Virus record (IMG/VR): IMGVR_UViG_3300036715_004472
Span: 1-35,182 of that record
Reading direction: 5' to 3' (one strand)
Source: a virus
DNA: 35,182 nucleotides
Part shown: positions 1 through 8,300 of the stretch, one piece after another
Numbering within the stretch: position 1 is the stretch's first letter
How the letters are laid out: each line of letters opens with the position of its first letter
Position numbers and translations under genes: made by a program
Notes under the pieces: generated by a model
Seen by the model: the letters and a program-made list of their open reading frames with translations, nothing else
Database searches by the model: none
Told to the model about the DNA's origin: nothing

Positions 1-231
1 TCAGGTCTTGGCGGCCACGTTGGACTTGAACACGCCGGCGGCCTTCAGGCCGGCCACCACCGTGGTGGCCACCAGCTGCAGCGCCGGCAGCAGATCCGTC
101 AGCTCGCCGACCACGCCTTCCACCATCGAGATGGCGACGTCAAACTTTTCCTTGCCCGGCGATTCGGGCATCAAGGTCTCGACAGCCTTGATGGCGCCGA
201 TCAGGGTGGTGATCAAAAGTTTGTAGTTCAC
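1..231 (-). CDS. Small hypothetical phage protein, last gene of the late operon
   Basis: A 76-residue protein beginning at a GTG (229-231) with GGAGG five bases upstream, which is why I prefer this start to an ATG further upstream. The N-terminus (VNYKLLITTLIGAIKAVETL) and the segment LLPALQLVATTVVAGLKAAG are amphipathic to hydrophobic helices joined by an acidic linker. No catalytic motif is visible. It follows the lysis cluster in transcription order, so a helper role in lysis or membrane association is conceivable but not shown. I do not recognise the family. The stop codon coincides with the window edge. Confidence 0.6.
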   Translation of the reverse strand: MNYKLLITTLIGAIKAVETLMPESPGKEKFDVAISMVEGVVGELTDLLPALQLVATTVVAGLKAAGVFKSNVAAKT

Positions 232-312
232 GGAAACCTCCAGGGTCAGAATTTGCACGAAGCCAAGACTTCAGCGCCGTCTATGGCCGCCAGCCGCTCG
301 GCGAAGGGCTTG

Positions 313-720
313 TCATGCAGTAAGGTCAGGTTGCCCCGGTATAGGGGCCTGGCCGAGATTGACGGGGTTGGGCACAGGGGCGGCGGGCGCCACAGGTGCT
401 GGTGCCGCTGGCACTGCACTGCTGACAGCTGCACCGCCGTCGCCAGCGCCGTATCCGCCGGGCTTGGCAGGCAGGATGCCGGCCTTTCGAGAGGAAATGA
501 GGTGCACGATGAACAGCACCACGCCAGCAACAGCCAGGATGAGCTGATCATGCAGCTCCGGAGTGAGGTGGAGCGCATAGCCGTGGGCCTCCGCGACTTT
601 CAGCAGGTTGTCGATGGCCAGGCCGATCACCGGGCTGGCGGTGCCCACGCTCTTCCAGGTGTCGGGGTTCTGCACCTGGTGGCCGAAACGGAAAACGTCA
701 ACGATGGTGGAGAGGCTCAC
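313..720 (-). CDS. Single-span membrane protein with Pro/Ala-rich tail; possible holin-like lysis protein
   Basis: A 135-residue protein starting at GTG (718-720) with GAGGT seven bases upstream. Residues about 57-77 (core LILAVAGVVLFIVHLIS) form one confident transmembrane helix. Residues 83-135 are a flexible linker of Pro, Ala, Gly and Val. The gene sits among the M15 endolysin and other small membrane proteins, so a holin or holin-accessory role is reasonable, but one-span proteins with long disordered tails are not diagnostic. The 81 bases downstream (232-312) hold no gene that I can support. Confidence 0.65.
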   Translation of the reverse strand: MSLSTIVDVFRFGHQVQNPDTWKSVGTASPVIGLAIDNLLKVAEAHGYALHLTPELHDQLILAVAGVVLFIVHLISSRKAGILPAKPGGYGAGDGGAAVSSAVPAAPAPVAPAAPVPNPVNLGQAPIPGQPDLTA

Positions 721-733
721 TTCGGCACCTCAA

Positions 734-976
734 TCATTTGCCAGCCGGGCGCTTGTCCAGGCCCTTCTCGGCCAGCAGCGCGGCCAAGTCATCGATGTGC
801 AGGCAGTCGCACATGCAGGCGGAAGTCACGGGGTTTTGCGTCGGGGCAATGTAGCCGTTGCAATAGTCGTTGCCAGGCGTGGCGCTGTGCAGCACACCAG
901 AGGCGGTGATCTTGCCGCCATTCAACTGGACGATGGTGTCGCCATTCTTGGCCTCGCGGCCGTTGCGGTAGTGCAT
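734..976 (-). CDS. Small hypothetical phage protein (80 aa)
   Basis: The ATG at 974-976 is preceded by a strong AAGGAG six bases upstream. The N-terminal half (MHYRNGREAKNGDTIVQLNG, then a segment ending GVLHSATPGNDYCNGYIAP) resembles a small beta-barrel of the kind seen in short phage proteins. The C-terminal half has a CMCDCLHIDDLAALLAEKG stretch with clustered cysteines (CxCxC), which could bind a metal. It lies between two other short lysis-region genes in the same orientation and is probably co-transcribed. I cannot name a function. Confidence 0.65.
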   Translation of the reverse strand: MHYRNGREAKNGDTIVQLNGGKITASGVLHSATPGNDYCNGYIAPTQNPVTSACMCDCLHIDDLAALLAEKGLDKRPAGK

Positions 977-1000
977 GGAATACTCCTTCAGGGTTTACGC

Positions 1001-1192
1001 TCAGATGAGCACTTTGAGATTGCGGTCGTCCAGCAGCTCGCGGCACCCGGGGTGCGCGGCTGTGAGGACCTTGCGACAGGGGCACTCGACGCGCGAGCAT
1101 TCCCATGTTTCGGGTTTGGGCGTGCGGCCGCATTCGGCGCACTTGGTTTCTGCGGGCTCTGGTGTGCGCTCGCCCGCATTGGCAAGACTCAT
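1001..1192 (-). CDS. Small cysteine-rich protein, possible zinc ribbon
   Basis: A 63-residue protein with ATG at 1190-1192 and AAGGA upstream, beginning just beyond the endolysin stop. It carries CAEC near residue 18, then CSRVECPCRK and one further Cys (AHPGC), a pattern expected of a small zinc-binding fold. The tight spacing after the endolysin gene suggests the same transcript. Function unknown. A longer overlapping frame (988-1185) is rejected because it has no ribosome binding site and an Arg/Pro/Ser-biased shadow composition. Confidence 0.6.
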   Translation of the reverse strand: MSLANAGERTPEPAETKCAECGRTPKPETWECSRVECPCRKVLTAAHPGCRELLDDRNLKVLI

Positions 1193-1195
1193 GGT

Positions 1196-1657
1196 TCAGT
1201 CCTTCTGGATGCTGCACACATAGCCCTTGCCGCGCAGGGTGAGGATGCGGTTGATTTGCTTCAGGGGAAGGCGCACCGAGGTGTGCACCCAGGTGTGCTC
1301 ATAGATCAGCTGGCCAATGTGCAAGTCGTCCACCAGGCCGGCCAGCGTCTCCGCGATTTGGTAGGGCGTGCCAAACGTCGGGGCTTTGAAGTCCATGGCC
1401 ATCGCCCGGATGTGGTCGCTGGTGTCGTCGCTGCCAATGGCACGGTTCAGCGCCAGGCACCGGTAGCCGCTGCTGGGCAGGATCGGCACCGGGTGGCCGG
1501 CGATCTGCGACAGGGCATCGCGGATGCGCTCGGCCATCATGCAGGTGGCCACGGCGGTATCCATGAGGTCTGCCGGCAGCGTGTTGTCGATGCCCAGGCG
1601 CAGGGCCGTGTCGCTGGAGGTGAAGGCCTCCAGCGTGAAGTGCTCAGTCAGGTTCAT
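1196..1657 (-). CDS. Peptidase M15-family endolysin
   Basis: Predicted zinc-dependent peptidoglycan peptidase that degrades the host wall at the end of infection. The start MNLTEHFTLEAFTSS (ATG 1655-1657) is chosen because GGAG lies seven bases upstream; the open frame extends further but without a binding site. Metal ligands fit the M15A pattern: SGYRC at 63-67, H82 and D89 in SDHIRAMAMDF, E120 and H125 in YEHTWVHTSV. At 153 residues it is a bare catalytic domain with no signal peptide or wall-binding domain, as usual for phages of Gram-negative hosts, so a holin must release it. It overlaps the putative holin gene by four bases. Confidence 0.88.
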   Translation of the reverse strand: MNLTEHFTLEAFTSSDTALRLGIDNTLPADLMDTAVATCMMAERIRDALSQIAGHPVPILPSSGYRCLALNRAIGSDDTSDHIRAMAMDFKAPTFGTPYQIAETLAGLVDDLHIGQLIYEHTWVHTSVRLPLKQINRILTLRGKGYVCSIQKD

Positions 1658-1917
1658 GGCTTTCTCCGGATGCGGTGCCAGAAGTTGCGGTGGTGGCTGA
1701 TGCGGAAGTGCTCGCCCATGGTCCAGCTCAAGTACCATTGGCTGGCCACGTAGACGGCGGCCAGCAGCCAGACCACCAGGGTGTCGAACTGGGCGACGAC
1801 AAGGGCCAACACCAGCACGAGCAGGTTGTCCAGCAGGCGGTCGGCGTATTTGCCGATCACCTGCAGGGCCGGCCAGGCGGTGACCAGGAGCCGGCGCCGC
1901 AGCCGGCGCGCCTTCAC
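1654..1917 (-). CDS. Putative holin (two transmembrane helices)
   Basis: An 87-residue protein starting at GTG (1915-1917), overlapping the upstream stop as GTGA and the endolysin start by four bases. It has a very basic N-terminus (KARRLRRR), two closely spaced hydrophobic helices at about residues 28-44 and 46-65, and a polar His/Arg-rich tail. Size, topology and position immediately before the endolysin fit a class II-like holin that opens the inner membrane for the endolysin. No family signature beyond this is visible, so the role is inferred from topology and context. Confidence 0.6.
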   Translation of the reverse strand: MKARRLRRRLLVTAWPALQVIGKYADRLLDNLLVLVLALVVAQFDTLVVWLLAAVYVASQWYLSWTMGEHFRISHHRNFWHRIRRKP

Positions 1918-2213
1918 TTGCCCTTGTCCATCCGTTCGACGATCTTTTCCACGCCGCGCTTGACCTCGGTCATGGTGTCCTTCAGCTCGACGTAGCGGTC
2001 GTTGGCGCGCTGGTCCTGGCTGCCGTCACGCAGCTCCTGGGTCTTCTTGGCCTCTTCGAGCATGGCGATGCGCTTGTCCATGGCGTTCCACGCCGTGGCA
2101 CCGCCCAGGAGCATGCCGGTCACGGTCAGCACGTGGCCCAGCGAAATGATTGGTTCAAAGCGAATGCGTTTGCGTTCGCGACGGTCTGGTCCGTCGAAGT
2201 GCTGGTTTGCCAT
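1914..2213 (-). CDS. Membrane-anchored coiled-coil protein, possible spanin or lysis accessory
   Basis: A 99-residue protein with ATG at 2211-2213 overlapping the stop of the upstream gene. A charged N-terminus (DRRERKRIRFE) is followed by one transmembrane segment at about 23-44 (IISLGHVLTVTGMLLGGATAW) and then a long charged helix (about 45-99) with coiled-coil character. That layout resembles inner-membrane spanins (Rz), and its place beside holin and endolysin supports the idea. No outer-membrane spanin partner with a lipobox was seen. An equally possible reading is a generic phage membrane protein of unknown role. Confidence 0.6.
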   Translation of the reverse strand: MANQHFDGPDRRERKRIRFEPIISLGHVLTVTGMLLGGATAWNAMDKRIAMLEEAKKTQELRDGSQDQRANDRYVELKDTMTEVKRGVEKIVERMDKGK

Positions 2214-2707
2214 CAGTCGGGCTCCACAAGGTAGGTGACAGCGTTGGGCCGTGCCTGCGCGGCGCGCACGACGGCGGTGGGGGTGGCTTTGTCGCCCAGG
2301 TCGATGCCGTCCTGCTTGGCGATGTTCAGGGCCAACTCGGCGCATTCCCACAGGCCATCGGGCTTGAGGTTGTGGAAGAAGGCCTGCATGGCCTGCAGCT
2401 GGCTGTAGGGCTCGCCGACGTGGGCCAGGGCGTACTCCTCGGTCTCGGGCATCCACGGCGCGCGCTGGGGCAGCCAGTAGAACTCGCCCAGCTTGGACAG
2501 CGGGTAGATGCGCACCAGGGGCATCACCGCCTCGATCACCAGCACCCGGCCGCCGACCACCCATGCGGTGGCCACGTGGCTGTATTCGGACTGGGTGAAG
2601 GCGCGCACCATCTGGACCTTGAAGTCGTGCCAGGTGGACCAGCCGCGGTGCGACCAGGCCAGCAGGTCACCGGACTGGATGCGTGGGCGGGCGGCGGCGT
2701 AGTTCAT
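2213..2707 (-). CDS. Permuted papain-like (NlpC/P60, YiiX-type) cysteine hydrolase
   Basis: A 164-residue protein starting MNYAAARPRIQ (ATG 2705-2707, AGGAG upstream, ATGA overlap with the preceding stop). It has the circularly permuted NlpC/P60 order: GDLLAWS near the N-terminus, a histidine in SEYSHVATAW (H44), E60 in VLVIEAV, then the likely nucleophile in LWECAELA (C122). Families with this order hydrolyse amide or ester bonds, often in cell-wall peptides or lipids. Sitting between fibre genes and the lysis cluster, it may be tail-associated and help penetrate the wall, or act at lysis. The substrate cannot be read from sequence. Confidence 0.72.
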   Translation of the reverse strand: MNYAAARPRIQSGDLLAWSHRGWSTWHDFKVQMVRAFTQSEYSHVATAWVVGGRVLVIEAVMPLVRIYPLSKLGEFYWLPQRAPWMPETEEYALAHVGEPYSQLQAMQAFFHNLKPDGLWECAELALNIAKQDGIDLGDKATPTAVVRAAQARPNAVTYLVEPD

Positions 2708-3258
2708 CGGGCTTCTCCTGCGATGAACAGGGCGTCGAGCTGGGCGTCGGTAAGGCCCAGGGCGGTGGCGAGCACGGCGACGAAGCCGTTGGCACGGACC
2801 ACGCTGCTGCTGTATTCCCATTCGATGCGCGCGCGGGTCTTGGCGGGCTCGCTGAGCGCATTGATGGCGGCGTCTACTGCGTCGAGCATGCCGGCCTGCA
2901 GCAAGGCCAGGCGGGCCTGGCGCATGGTGATCTGCGCGGGCACAGTGGGGGGCAACGTGGGCGGCTCAGCCGTAAGGCCCAGGCTGGGCAGGGTATCGCC
3001 CAGGGCGGTGATGGTGACCGCCCTGCCCTGCGCATCATAGCCGACGGTGCCGCGCCAGTCGGCCACCAGATACCACTCTGCGGCGCCGAGCACGGCTACC
3101 TGGTGCGCGCCAGGCTGGGGCGGCGCCAGCGTGGTGGCGCCGGCGGGGATGAGCCACTCGGGCTGGTCGGGATCGAAGGGGCCGAAGGCGGGGTTGCGGC
3201 GAGCGGGCTCGGTGCGCAAGTATTCGCCGGTAGCCTGGTCGAAGTGGTGCAGATCCAT
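2704..3258 (-). CDS. Tail fibre assembly-type / phage tail accessory protein
   Basis: A 184-residue protein from MDLHHFDQATGEYLR (ATG 3256-3258). The N-terminal half carries elements common in tail fibre assembly and related proteins: a 'Y in, features out' opening, then FDPDQPEWLIPAGATTLAPP, and a WYLVADWRG segment. The C-terminal half is helical (about 130-184) and contains AQITMRQARLALLQAGMLDAV, a motif widespread at the end of fibre-associated proteins of Betaproteobacteria phages. It directly follows the collar-domain fibre gene, ten bases away, which supports a chaperone or fibre-assembly role. Assignment is by pattern and position. Confidence 0.65.
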   Translation of the reverse strand: MDLHHFDQATGEYLRTEPARRNPAFGPFDPDQPEWLIPAGATTLAPPQPGAHQVAVLGAAEWYLVADWRGTVGYDAQGRAVTITALGDTLPSLGLTAEPPTLPPTVPAQITMRQARLALLQAGMLDAVDAAINALSEPAKTRARIEWEYSSSVVRANGFVAVLATALGLTDAQLDALFIAGEAR

Positions 3259-3268
3259 TGCGGGCCTC

Positions 3269-4165
3269 TCAGAACTTGATGATGGGCATGACGTTGACGT
3301 TGAGCGGGCGTGTCTCATTGCCGCCGGTGCTGCCGGTGCTGCCGGCGTCGATGATGGGCGCAGCGCTGCCGTTGGCGTAGGTGGTACCGGCCACCATCAC
3401 GCCGCCGTGGGTGTGGGCCTTGAGCTGGTCGGCCTGCAGGGTGCCGACGTGGTCTCCGGCAGTCATGGTGGCGCCGGTGGCGCCCAATGCCGTGCGGCTG
3501 GCGCGGTCGGGGTCGTTGCTGGAGCCGTGGGCCCAGAAGCGGGGGAAGCGGCCACGCAGGTCGGGCAGGTTGAAGTGGGTGCCGTCGGCCGCGCCGTAGG
3601 TGGTGCCGATGGCGGCGAAGAGCGCGGCATAGGTGCCGGCGCGCAGCAGGCTGGAGCCGTCGCACTCCAGCCAGCCGGTGGGCGGCGTGTCGGTGAACCA
3701 CAGCGCGCCGGAGCCGGGGCGCACGGCATAGTCAAACGTAGTGCCGCCGGCGCCGTCGGCCAGCAGGGCCTTGCCAACGGCCACGTTGGTAGGGTCGGCC
3801 ATGAGGGGGAACAGCAACCACTCGGATGCAACGCCTGGCACCTTGGTGGTGACGTCGGCCAGGTTGCTGAGCAGCACGTAGAGCTTGCCGCTGTACGACA
3901 CCGTGGCGGGGATGGCCAGCGGGCCGCTGAGGCTGGACCAGGGGCCCTTGTACGCTGCGGCCGCGGCGGCGGTGGCGGCAGCTGCAGACGCGGTGCTGGC
4001 GTAGCCCGGTATCAGCGCGATGTCGGGCACGTTGGCATTCCATTCGGTGACCAAGCGCGGCAGCTCGGTGCCGAGCAGGGTGTCGCAGGCCTGGGCGAAG
4101 TCGGTCTTGGACATGTTCAGGCGCTGGGGCACAACGCTGAACGGGGTCATGGCGGAGATGGTCAT
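3269..4165 (-). CDS. Tail fibre protein with phage tail collar domain
   Basis: A 298-residue structural protein, start MTISAMTPFS (ATG 4163-4165, overlapping the upstream stop). Residues 60-72 are an Ala-rich helix. About 73-150 form a short beta domain, and 150-210 are a recognisable tail collar domain (GALWFTDTPPTGWLECDG through FNLPDLRGRFPR). The C-terminal part contains HTH at 251-253, expected to bind metal in trimeric fibre tips, and ends in the common ETRPLNVNVMPIIKF tail. It probably forms part of the host-recognition apparatus. Its neighbour at 2704-3258 may assist its folding. Confidence 0.85.
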   Translation of the reverse strand: MTISAMTPFSVVPQRLNMSKTDFAQACDTLLGTELPRLVTEWNANVPDIALIPGYASTASAAAATAAAAAAYKGPWSSLSGPLAIPATVSYSGKLYVLLSNLADVTTKVPGVASEWLLFPLMADPTNVAVGKALLADGAGGTTFDYAVRPGSGALWFTDTPPTGWLECDGSSLLRAGTYAALFAAIGTTYGAADGTHFNLPDLRGRFPRFWAHGSSNDPDRASRTALGATGATMTAGDHVGTLQADQLKAHTHGGVMVAGTTYANGSAAPIIDAGSTGSTGGNETRPLNVNVMPIIKF

Positions 4166-5082
4166 GTGAGGCCCTCGATGGACAGGCTCAGCTCGGAGGC
4201 GCTGGGGCCCTGGATGGAGAGCTCCCAGTCCTTGACGAAGCCGAAGATGAAGGTGGACTGGAAGCTTTGCAGGCCGATGAACACGGTGGGCGTGGCGCGC
4301 GCCTCCTCCAGCAGCGCGGCGACGGCGTCCACGCTGGCGTTGGGCACCACGATGGCCAGGTCGGCCCGGCGGCTGAAGCCGCGGCGGATGATGGTGTAGC
4401 CGCCGAAGGTGTCGGCCTGCTTGGTGCTGTAGTCGATGATGCCGAAGCGCATGCCGCGCTGCACCTTGCCCATGGCGAAGGCGCGGCCCATGCGGAACAC
4501 ACCGCAGGAGGCGGTGTCGCCGATGTTGGTGAAGGTGATGGTCCAGGTGGCATTGGCGTAGGGCGGCAGGTTGTCCAGGAAGAGGTCGGTGCGGGGCACC
4601 ACGTCGTCGAAGAAGTAGCTGTACCAGTCGGCCACAAGGGTGTCCTGGGCGGTGTAGAGGGTGGTGTCGAGGATGGTGCCGTCCACCGGGTCCACGCCCA
4701 CCACGCGGATGCTGGCGGCCTGGGTGTTGAGGAAGGAGAAGCTGCCCGGTGGCACGCCTGGCGCCAGCACCACGGTGAAGGTGTTGGCCGCGCTGCTCTG
4801 GGTGCCGGTGCTGTCGTCGAACATGGCCCAGCGGTTGGTGCTGCCCATGTCGTCCCACCAGGCGCTGTTGGCCGGGTTAGTGGGGTCGTAGCCCACATTG
4901 CCGTTTTGCTTGGACTGGTAGTTGCGGTGCACGCCGGTGGCGTTGACGGTGACCAGCGCGCCCAGGGCGTAGGTGGTGCCGGCGTTGTAGGCGGCGTTGT
5001 CGGTGGCGCTGATGGTGCTGCTGGTGAGCACCGCGTCCGTCACCGGCACCTCGCGGATGAAGATGAAATCGCCCTGGCTCAT
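4162..5082 (-). CDS. Putative minor tail / tail tip structural protein
   Basis: A 306-residue protein (ATG 5080-5082, overlaps at both ends). The N-terminal ~90 residues contain a carbohydrate-binding-like stretch with conserved Trp and Tyr (YNAGTTYALGALV, HRNYQSKQNG, SAWWDDMG), resembling modules used to bind polysaccharide. The rest is beta-rich (ADWYSYFFDDVVPRTDL, TWTITFTNIGD, CGVFRMGRAFAMGKV), ending in a WELSIQGPSASELSLSIEG segment. Being between the tape measure and the fibre it is expected in the tail tip. I do not recognise an exact family; virion location is inferred from position. Confidence 0.65.
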   Translation of the reverse strand: MSQGDFIFIREVPVTDAVLTSSTISATDNAAYNAGTTYALGALVTVNATGVHRNYQSKQNGNVGYDPTNPANSAWWDDMGSTNRWAMFDDSTGTQSSAANTFTVVLAPGVPPGSFSFLNTQAASIRVVGVDPVDGTILDTTLYTAQDTLVADWYSYFFDDVVPRTDLFLDNLPPYANATWTITFTNIGDTASCGVFRMGRAFAMGKVQRGMRFGIIDYSTKQADTFGGYTIIRRGFSRRADLAIVVPNASVDAVAALLEEARATPTVFIGLQSFQSTFIFGFVKDWELSIQGPSASELSLSIEGLT

Positions 5083-5369
5083 GATGGCGATGCCTCCCCT
5101 TGCTGGGAACCGCTGGCCTCCATCAGTCGGTTTTCCAAAGCGACGAAGAGTTCATCCATAGGCGCTAACCACTTCACGGTCTCCTCCGGTCTCGCCTTGA
5201 TCAGCAACTCCAAAGCAGCATTGAGTTGAGGCCGACTCTTGATCAGCGTTGTGGCTGCAAGGATGACTTGGCTTTGGCGCGCACAGGCTAAGCCGGCACG
5301 CATCTTGATCACGGTCTCTTCTACGATCTGTCTCGCGTCGGCAATCTGCTCCGAGGTGAAGGTGTCCAT
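5079..5369 (-). CDS. Small helical phage protein next to tape measure gene
   Basis: A 96-residue protein with strong AGAGGAG before ATG (5367-5369), 11 bases after the tape measure stop. It is predicted nearly all alpha-helical (SEQIADARQIVEETVIKM; LNAALELLIKARPEE) with no membrane span or signal peptide. The position corresponds to where small minor tail proteins lie in lambda-like phages, but the sequence shows none of their motifs. Function unknown. Confidence 0.65.
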   Translation of the reverse strand: MDTFTSEQIADARQIVEETVIKMRAGLACARQSQVILAATTLIKSRPQLNAALELLIKARPEETVKWLAPMDELFVALENRLMEASGSQQGEASPS

Positions 5370-5380
5370 GCTTGCTCCTC

Positions 5381-8300
5381 TTAAGTCACCGACTTGCTGT
5401 TGATACTGCTGTCACCATTCACGACGTCGTCAAGCGTGCGGCTGGTGGCCTTGGTATTGCGCGCGATCGTGGCCAGCAGGGTTTCGACACGCTGGTTGAG
5501 CAGTGCCGTTTGGGCGCGTTCGACCTTGAGCTCTGCCACCAGACCCTCAATACCTGGGCTCGGGTTGCGCAGGCGGGCGAACAGCTCGCGGTTGTCGGCC
5601 GCGGGCAGCACGCGCTCGTCCTTGTGCAGCAGGGCCAGCATGTCGGCGGGCACCTGGTTGATGCCTACCGCGAAGCCGGGGATGCCGAAGGCCTTGGCCC
5701 AGGCCTTGGTGCCGGGGTCCAGCGCGGCGCGCTGCTCGGCCGTGAGCTTGCCGAAGAAGTCGGCGAGCGAAGCAACTTGTGGTGCCAGCGCGGCCACTTT
5801 GACCGGGTCCAGGCCGGTAGGTGACTTGTTGAGGCCGACAAAAGCCGTGCTGTAGATGGCCGCCAACAGCGCACGGGCGGCCTCTGCCGTGCTGAGGGAC
5901 TTGACCTGGTCGTTGGTGTAGGTGCTGACGCCGTTTTGGCCGCTGTTGCCTAGCAGAAAGGCCGCAGCGGTGGCGGTGACCGTTTTGCCTTCCCCCACAT
6001 TGCTCCGGCCCGTGATGGCGGCAGACAACGCCGCAATGGCGGAGGAAACGGACTTGACGGAGTCGTCAATGCTATAGAGCGCGTTGACCTGGGCCTGGGC
6101 GGTGGCGAGCTGGTTGTCCAGAGCGGAGAGCTGTTCGTCGGCGGCTTTCTTGGCGGCGTCGCGCGCGTCCTGCGTGGCCTTGAGCTGCTTTTGGGCGATG
6201 CTGAGGCCGTCGTCGGTGAGGCCGGCCAGCTCGCTGAGGGTGGCGGTGGTCTTGTTGACATCGCCCAAGTAGGCGGCGCGGGAGGCGTAGGCGGCCGGGT
6301 CCACCTTGCTGAGGGTGCCGATGGCGCCGGTGAGCGTGTCGCTGGGGGTGACGGTGCGGCCGGCGCGGGCGTCGCTGAGCGCGGCCTCCACCATGGCGCG
6401 GGCCTGGGCGCGCTGCTGGTCGGGCGTGAGCGACGACGCGCTGAGGGTGGACAGCGCGCTGCGCAGTGGGTTGGCCAGGCTCTGCAGGCTGTTGATGGTG
6501 TCGCCCAGGCTGCTGATGCTGCTGGCGAAGGCGGCGTCCTTCAGGTTGAAGGCGTCGGTGACGCGCTGCTTTTCGGCGTCGACGGCGCGCTGCACGCCGC
6601 TGAGGGCGTTTTGCACGTTGGTGTCGGCCTGGCTGCGGGCGTCGGCCAGGGCCTGGCGGGCATTGTCGATCGCCGTCTTGGCGGCGTCGGAGGCGGTCTT
6701 GAGGGCATCCGCTGCGGCGGTGGCGGCGTCCTTCAGATCGAGCTGGGCGTAGTACTGCCGAATGATGGCCTGGGTGGCGGCATCGGTGACGCCGGCCAGG
6801 TCGTTTTGCAGGTCGACGGCGCGCTGGGTGGTCTTGCCCTGCAGCACGTCGAGCTTGTCTTGCCAGGCCTGGCGGGTGGCGGCGACCTGGGCCATGGTCT
6901 TGGCCAGGTCGTCCACGGCAGTGCCGGCGTCTGCAGCGGCGGGCACCAGGTCATTGAACTGGCCGGCGACGCTGAGCAGCGCGGCATAGAGCTTGCCGCC
7001 GTCTTGCGCAATGGTGGTGCTGGCCGCCTGGACGATGGCGCGGAACTGGTCGCGCGTGGCGTTGGCCACCTGGTCAGCCGACACGTTGAGCCCGGCGGCG
7101 CCCAGCGTGCGGGTGATGCTGGTGATGGTGTCGGCGCGTTTTTCTTCAGCGGTGGCGAAGGCGTCGTAGTAGGTGCGCAGGTTGGCGGTGAAGGTGTCCA
7201 GGCCGCCGGCGTTGGCCACCAGGGCCTGCAGGGTGTCGGTGCTGGCGGCCTTGAGGCTGTCGAAGGCGGCGGGCAGCTGGTCCAGCGCCTTGTGCACTGA
7301 GGCAATGGCCTGGGCATCGGCCAGGGCGGCGTCGATCTGCGCCTGGGTGGCGCTGGCGGGGGTGAGGCCGTCGAACACCTTGCGCAGGTAGTCCGGTATG
7401 TCGCTGCCCTCCAGCGCAGCCAGCAGGGCGCGGCTGGTGGCGAGCTTGACGGCGTCGTCGGTGAGCTTGGTTTCGCCCTGCACGAAGCTGCTGCTGCCGG
7501 CGGCGCCGCCGAGGCCGAACTGGGGGTCTTTGCCGTCCTTGCCGGTGTTGCCGCTGTAGCTGAAGTTGGTGACTGCGGCCTTGATGCCCAGGTTGGCGAC
7601 CGTCTCCAGATAGGTCTTTTCCAGCTGGGCGACGACGGCTTCGCTGTTGCTGCTGGGCGTGGGCGTCCAGCTGGTGGGGCCAAAGACGTTGCGCGTGAGC
7701 GCCTTGCCTGTGGCATCGAATGTGGCGTTGGAGTCGCCCATCGAGGACGTGGGCGTACCGCGGTTGCTGCTGATGATGGCGCTGATCGCCGCCACGCCAA
7801 GGGCTATGGGCCCCAGTGCGCCCGCCACCACGCCCAGGCCCGAGGCAATGCCAGCGGCAGTGCCTGTGCCGATCAGCGAAGCACCGGCGCTTAGCGCGCC
7901 AGTGAAACTTGTGGCCCCGGTCAACCAGCCGGCGCCCGCCGCCAGTGAGCCGGTCAGGCCACCAGCACCAAACAGGCTTGCGGCGCCGCCCACGTTGCCC
8001 AGCAGGCTGCTGCCCCCACTGCCAGCGGCATTTGCGGCGCCCGAAGCGCCCGCCAGGCCCAGACTGCTGACGATGCTGCTGGCGATCGGATTGACGATGG
8101 CGTTGACGATGGGCCGCAGGACCAGGTTCTTGAACAGGTTGACGACGCTGTCGCGCAGCTCCACGAAGAGGGATTTGCCGCTGTCCACCGCGCGCACAAA
8201 GGCGTCGGTGATGTCGTTGCTGACGGTGTCGGCGGCGCGCTGCCATTCGTCGACGTAGGCCTTGCGGGCGACGTTGTCAGAGGCCAGGGCGGCCTTGGCG

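Noticed and set aside
608-1753. 381-codon plus-strand frame antisense to the lysis cluster
   Set aside because: It runs opposite four short genes with good start signals and motifs; its own composition is shadow-like.
3269-4165. Diversity-generating retroelement acting on the collar-domain fibre
   Set aside because: No reverse transcriptase gene, template repeat or variable-region copy is visible in the window.
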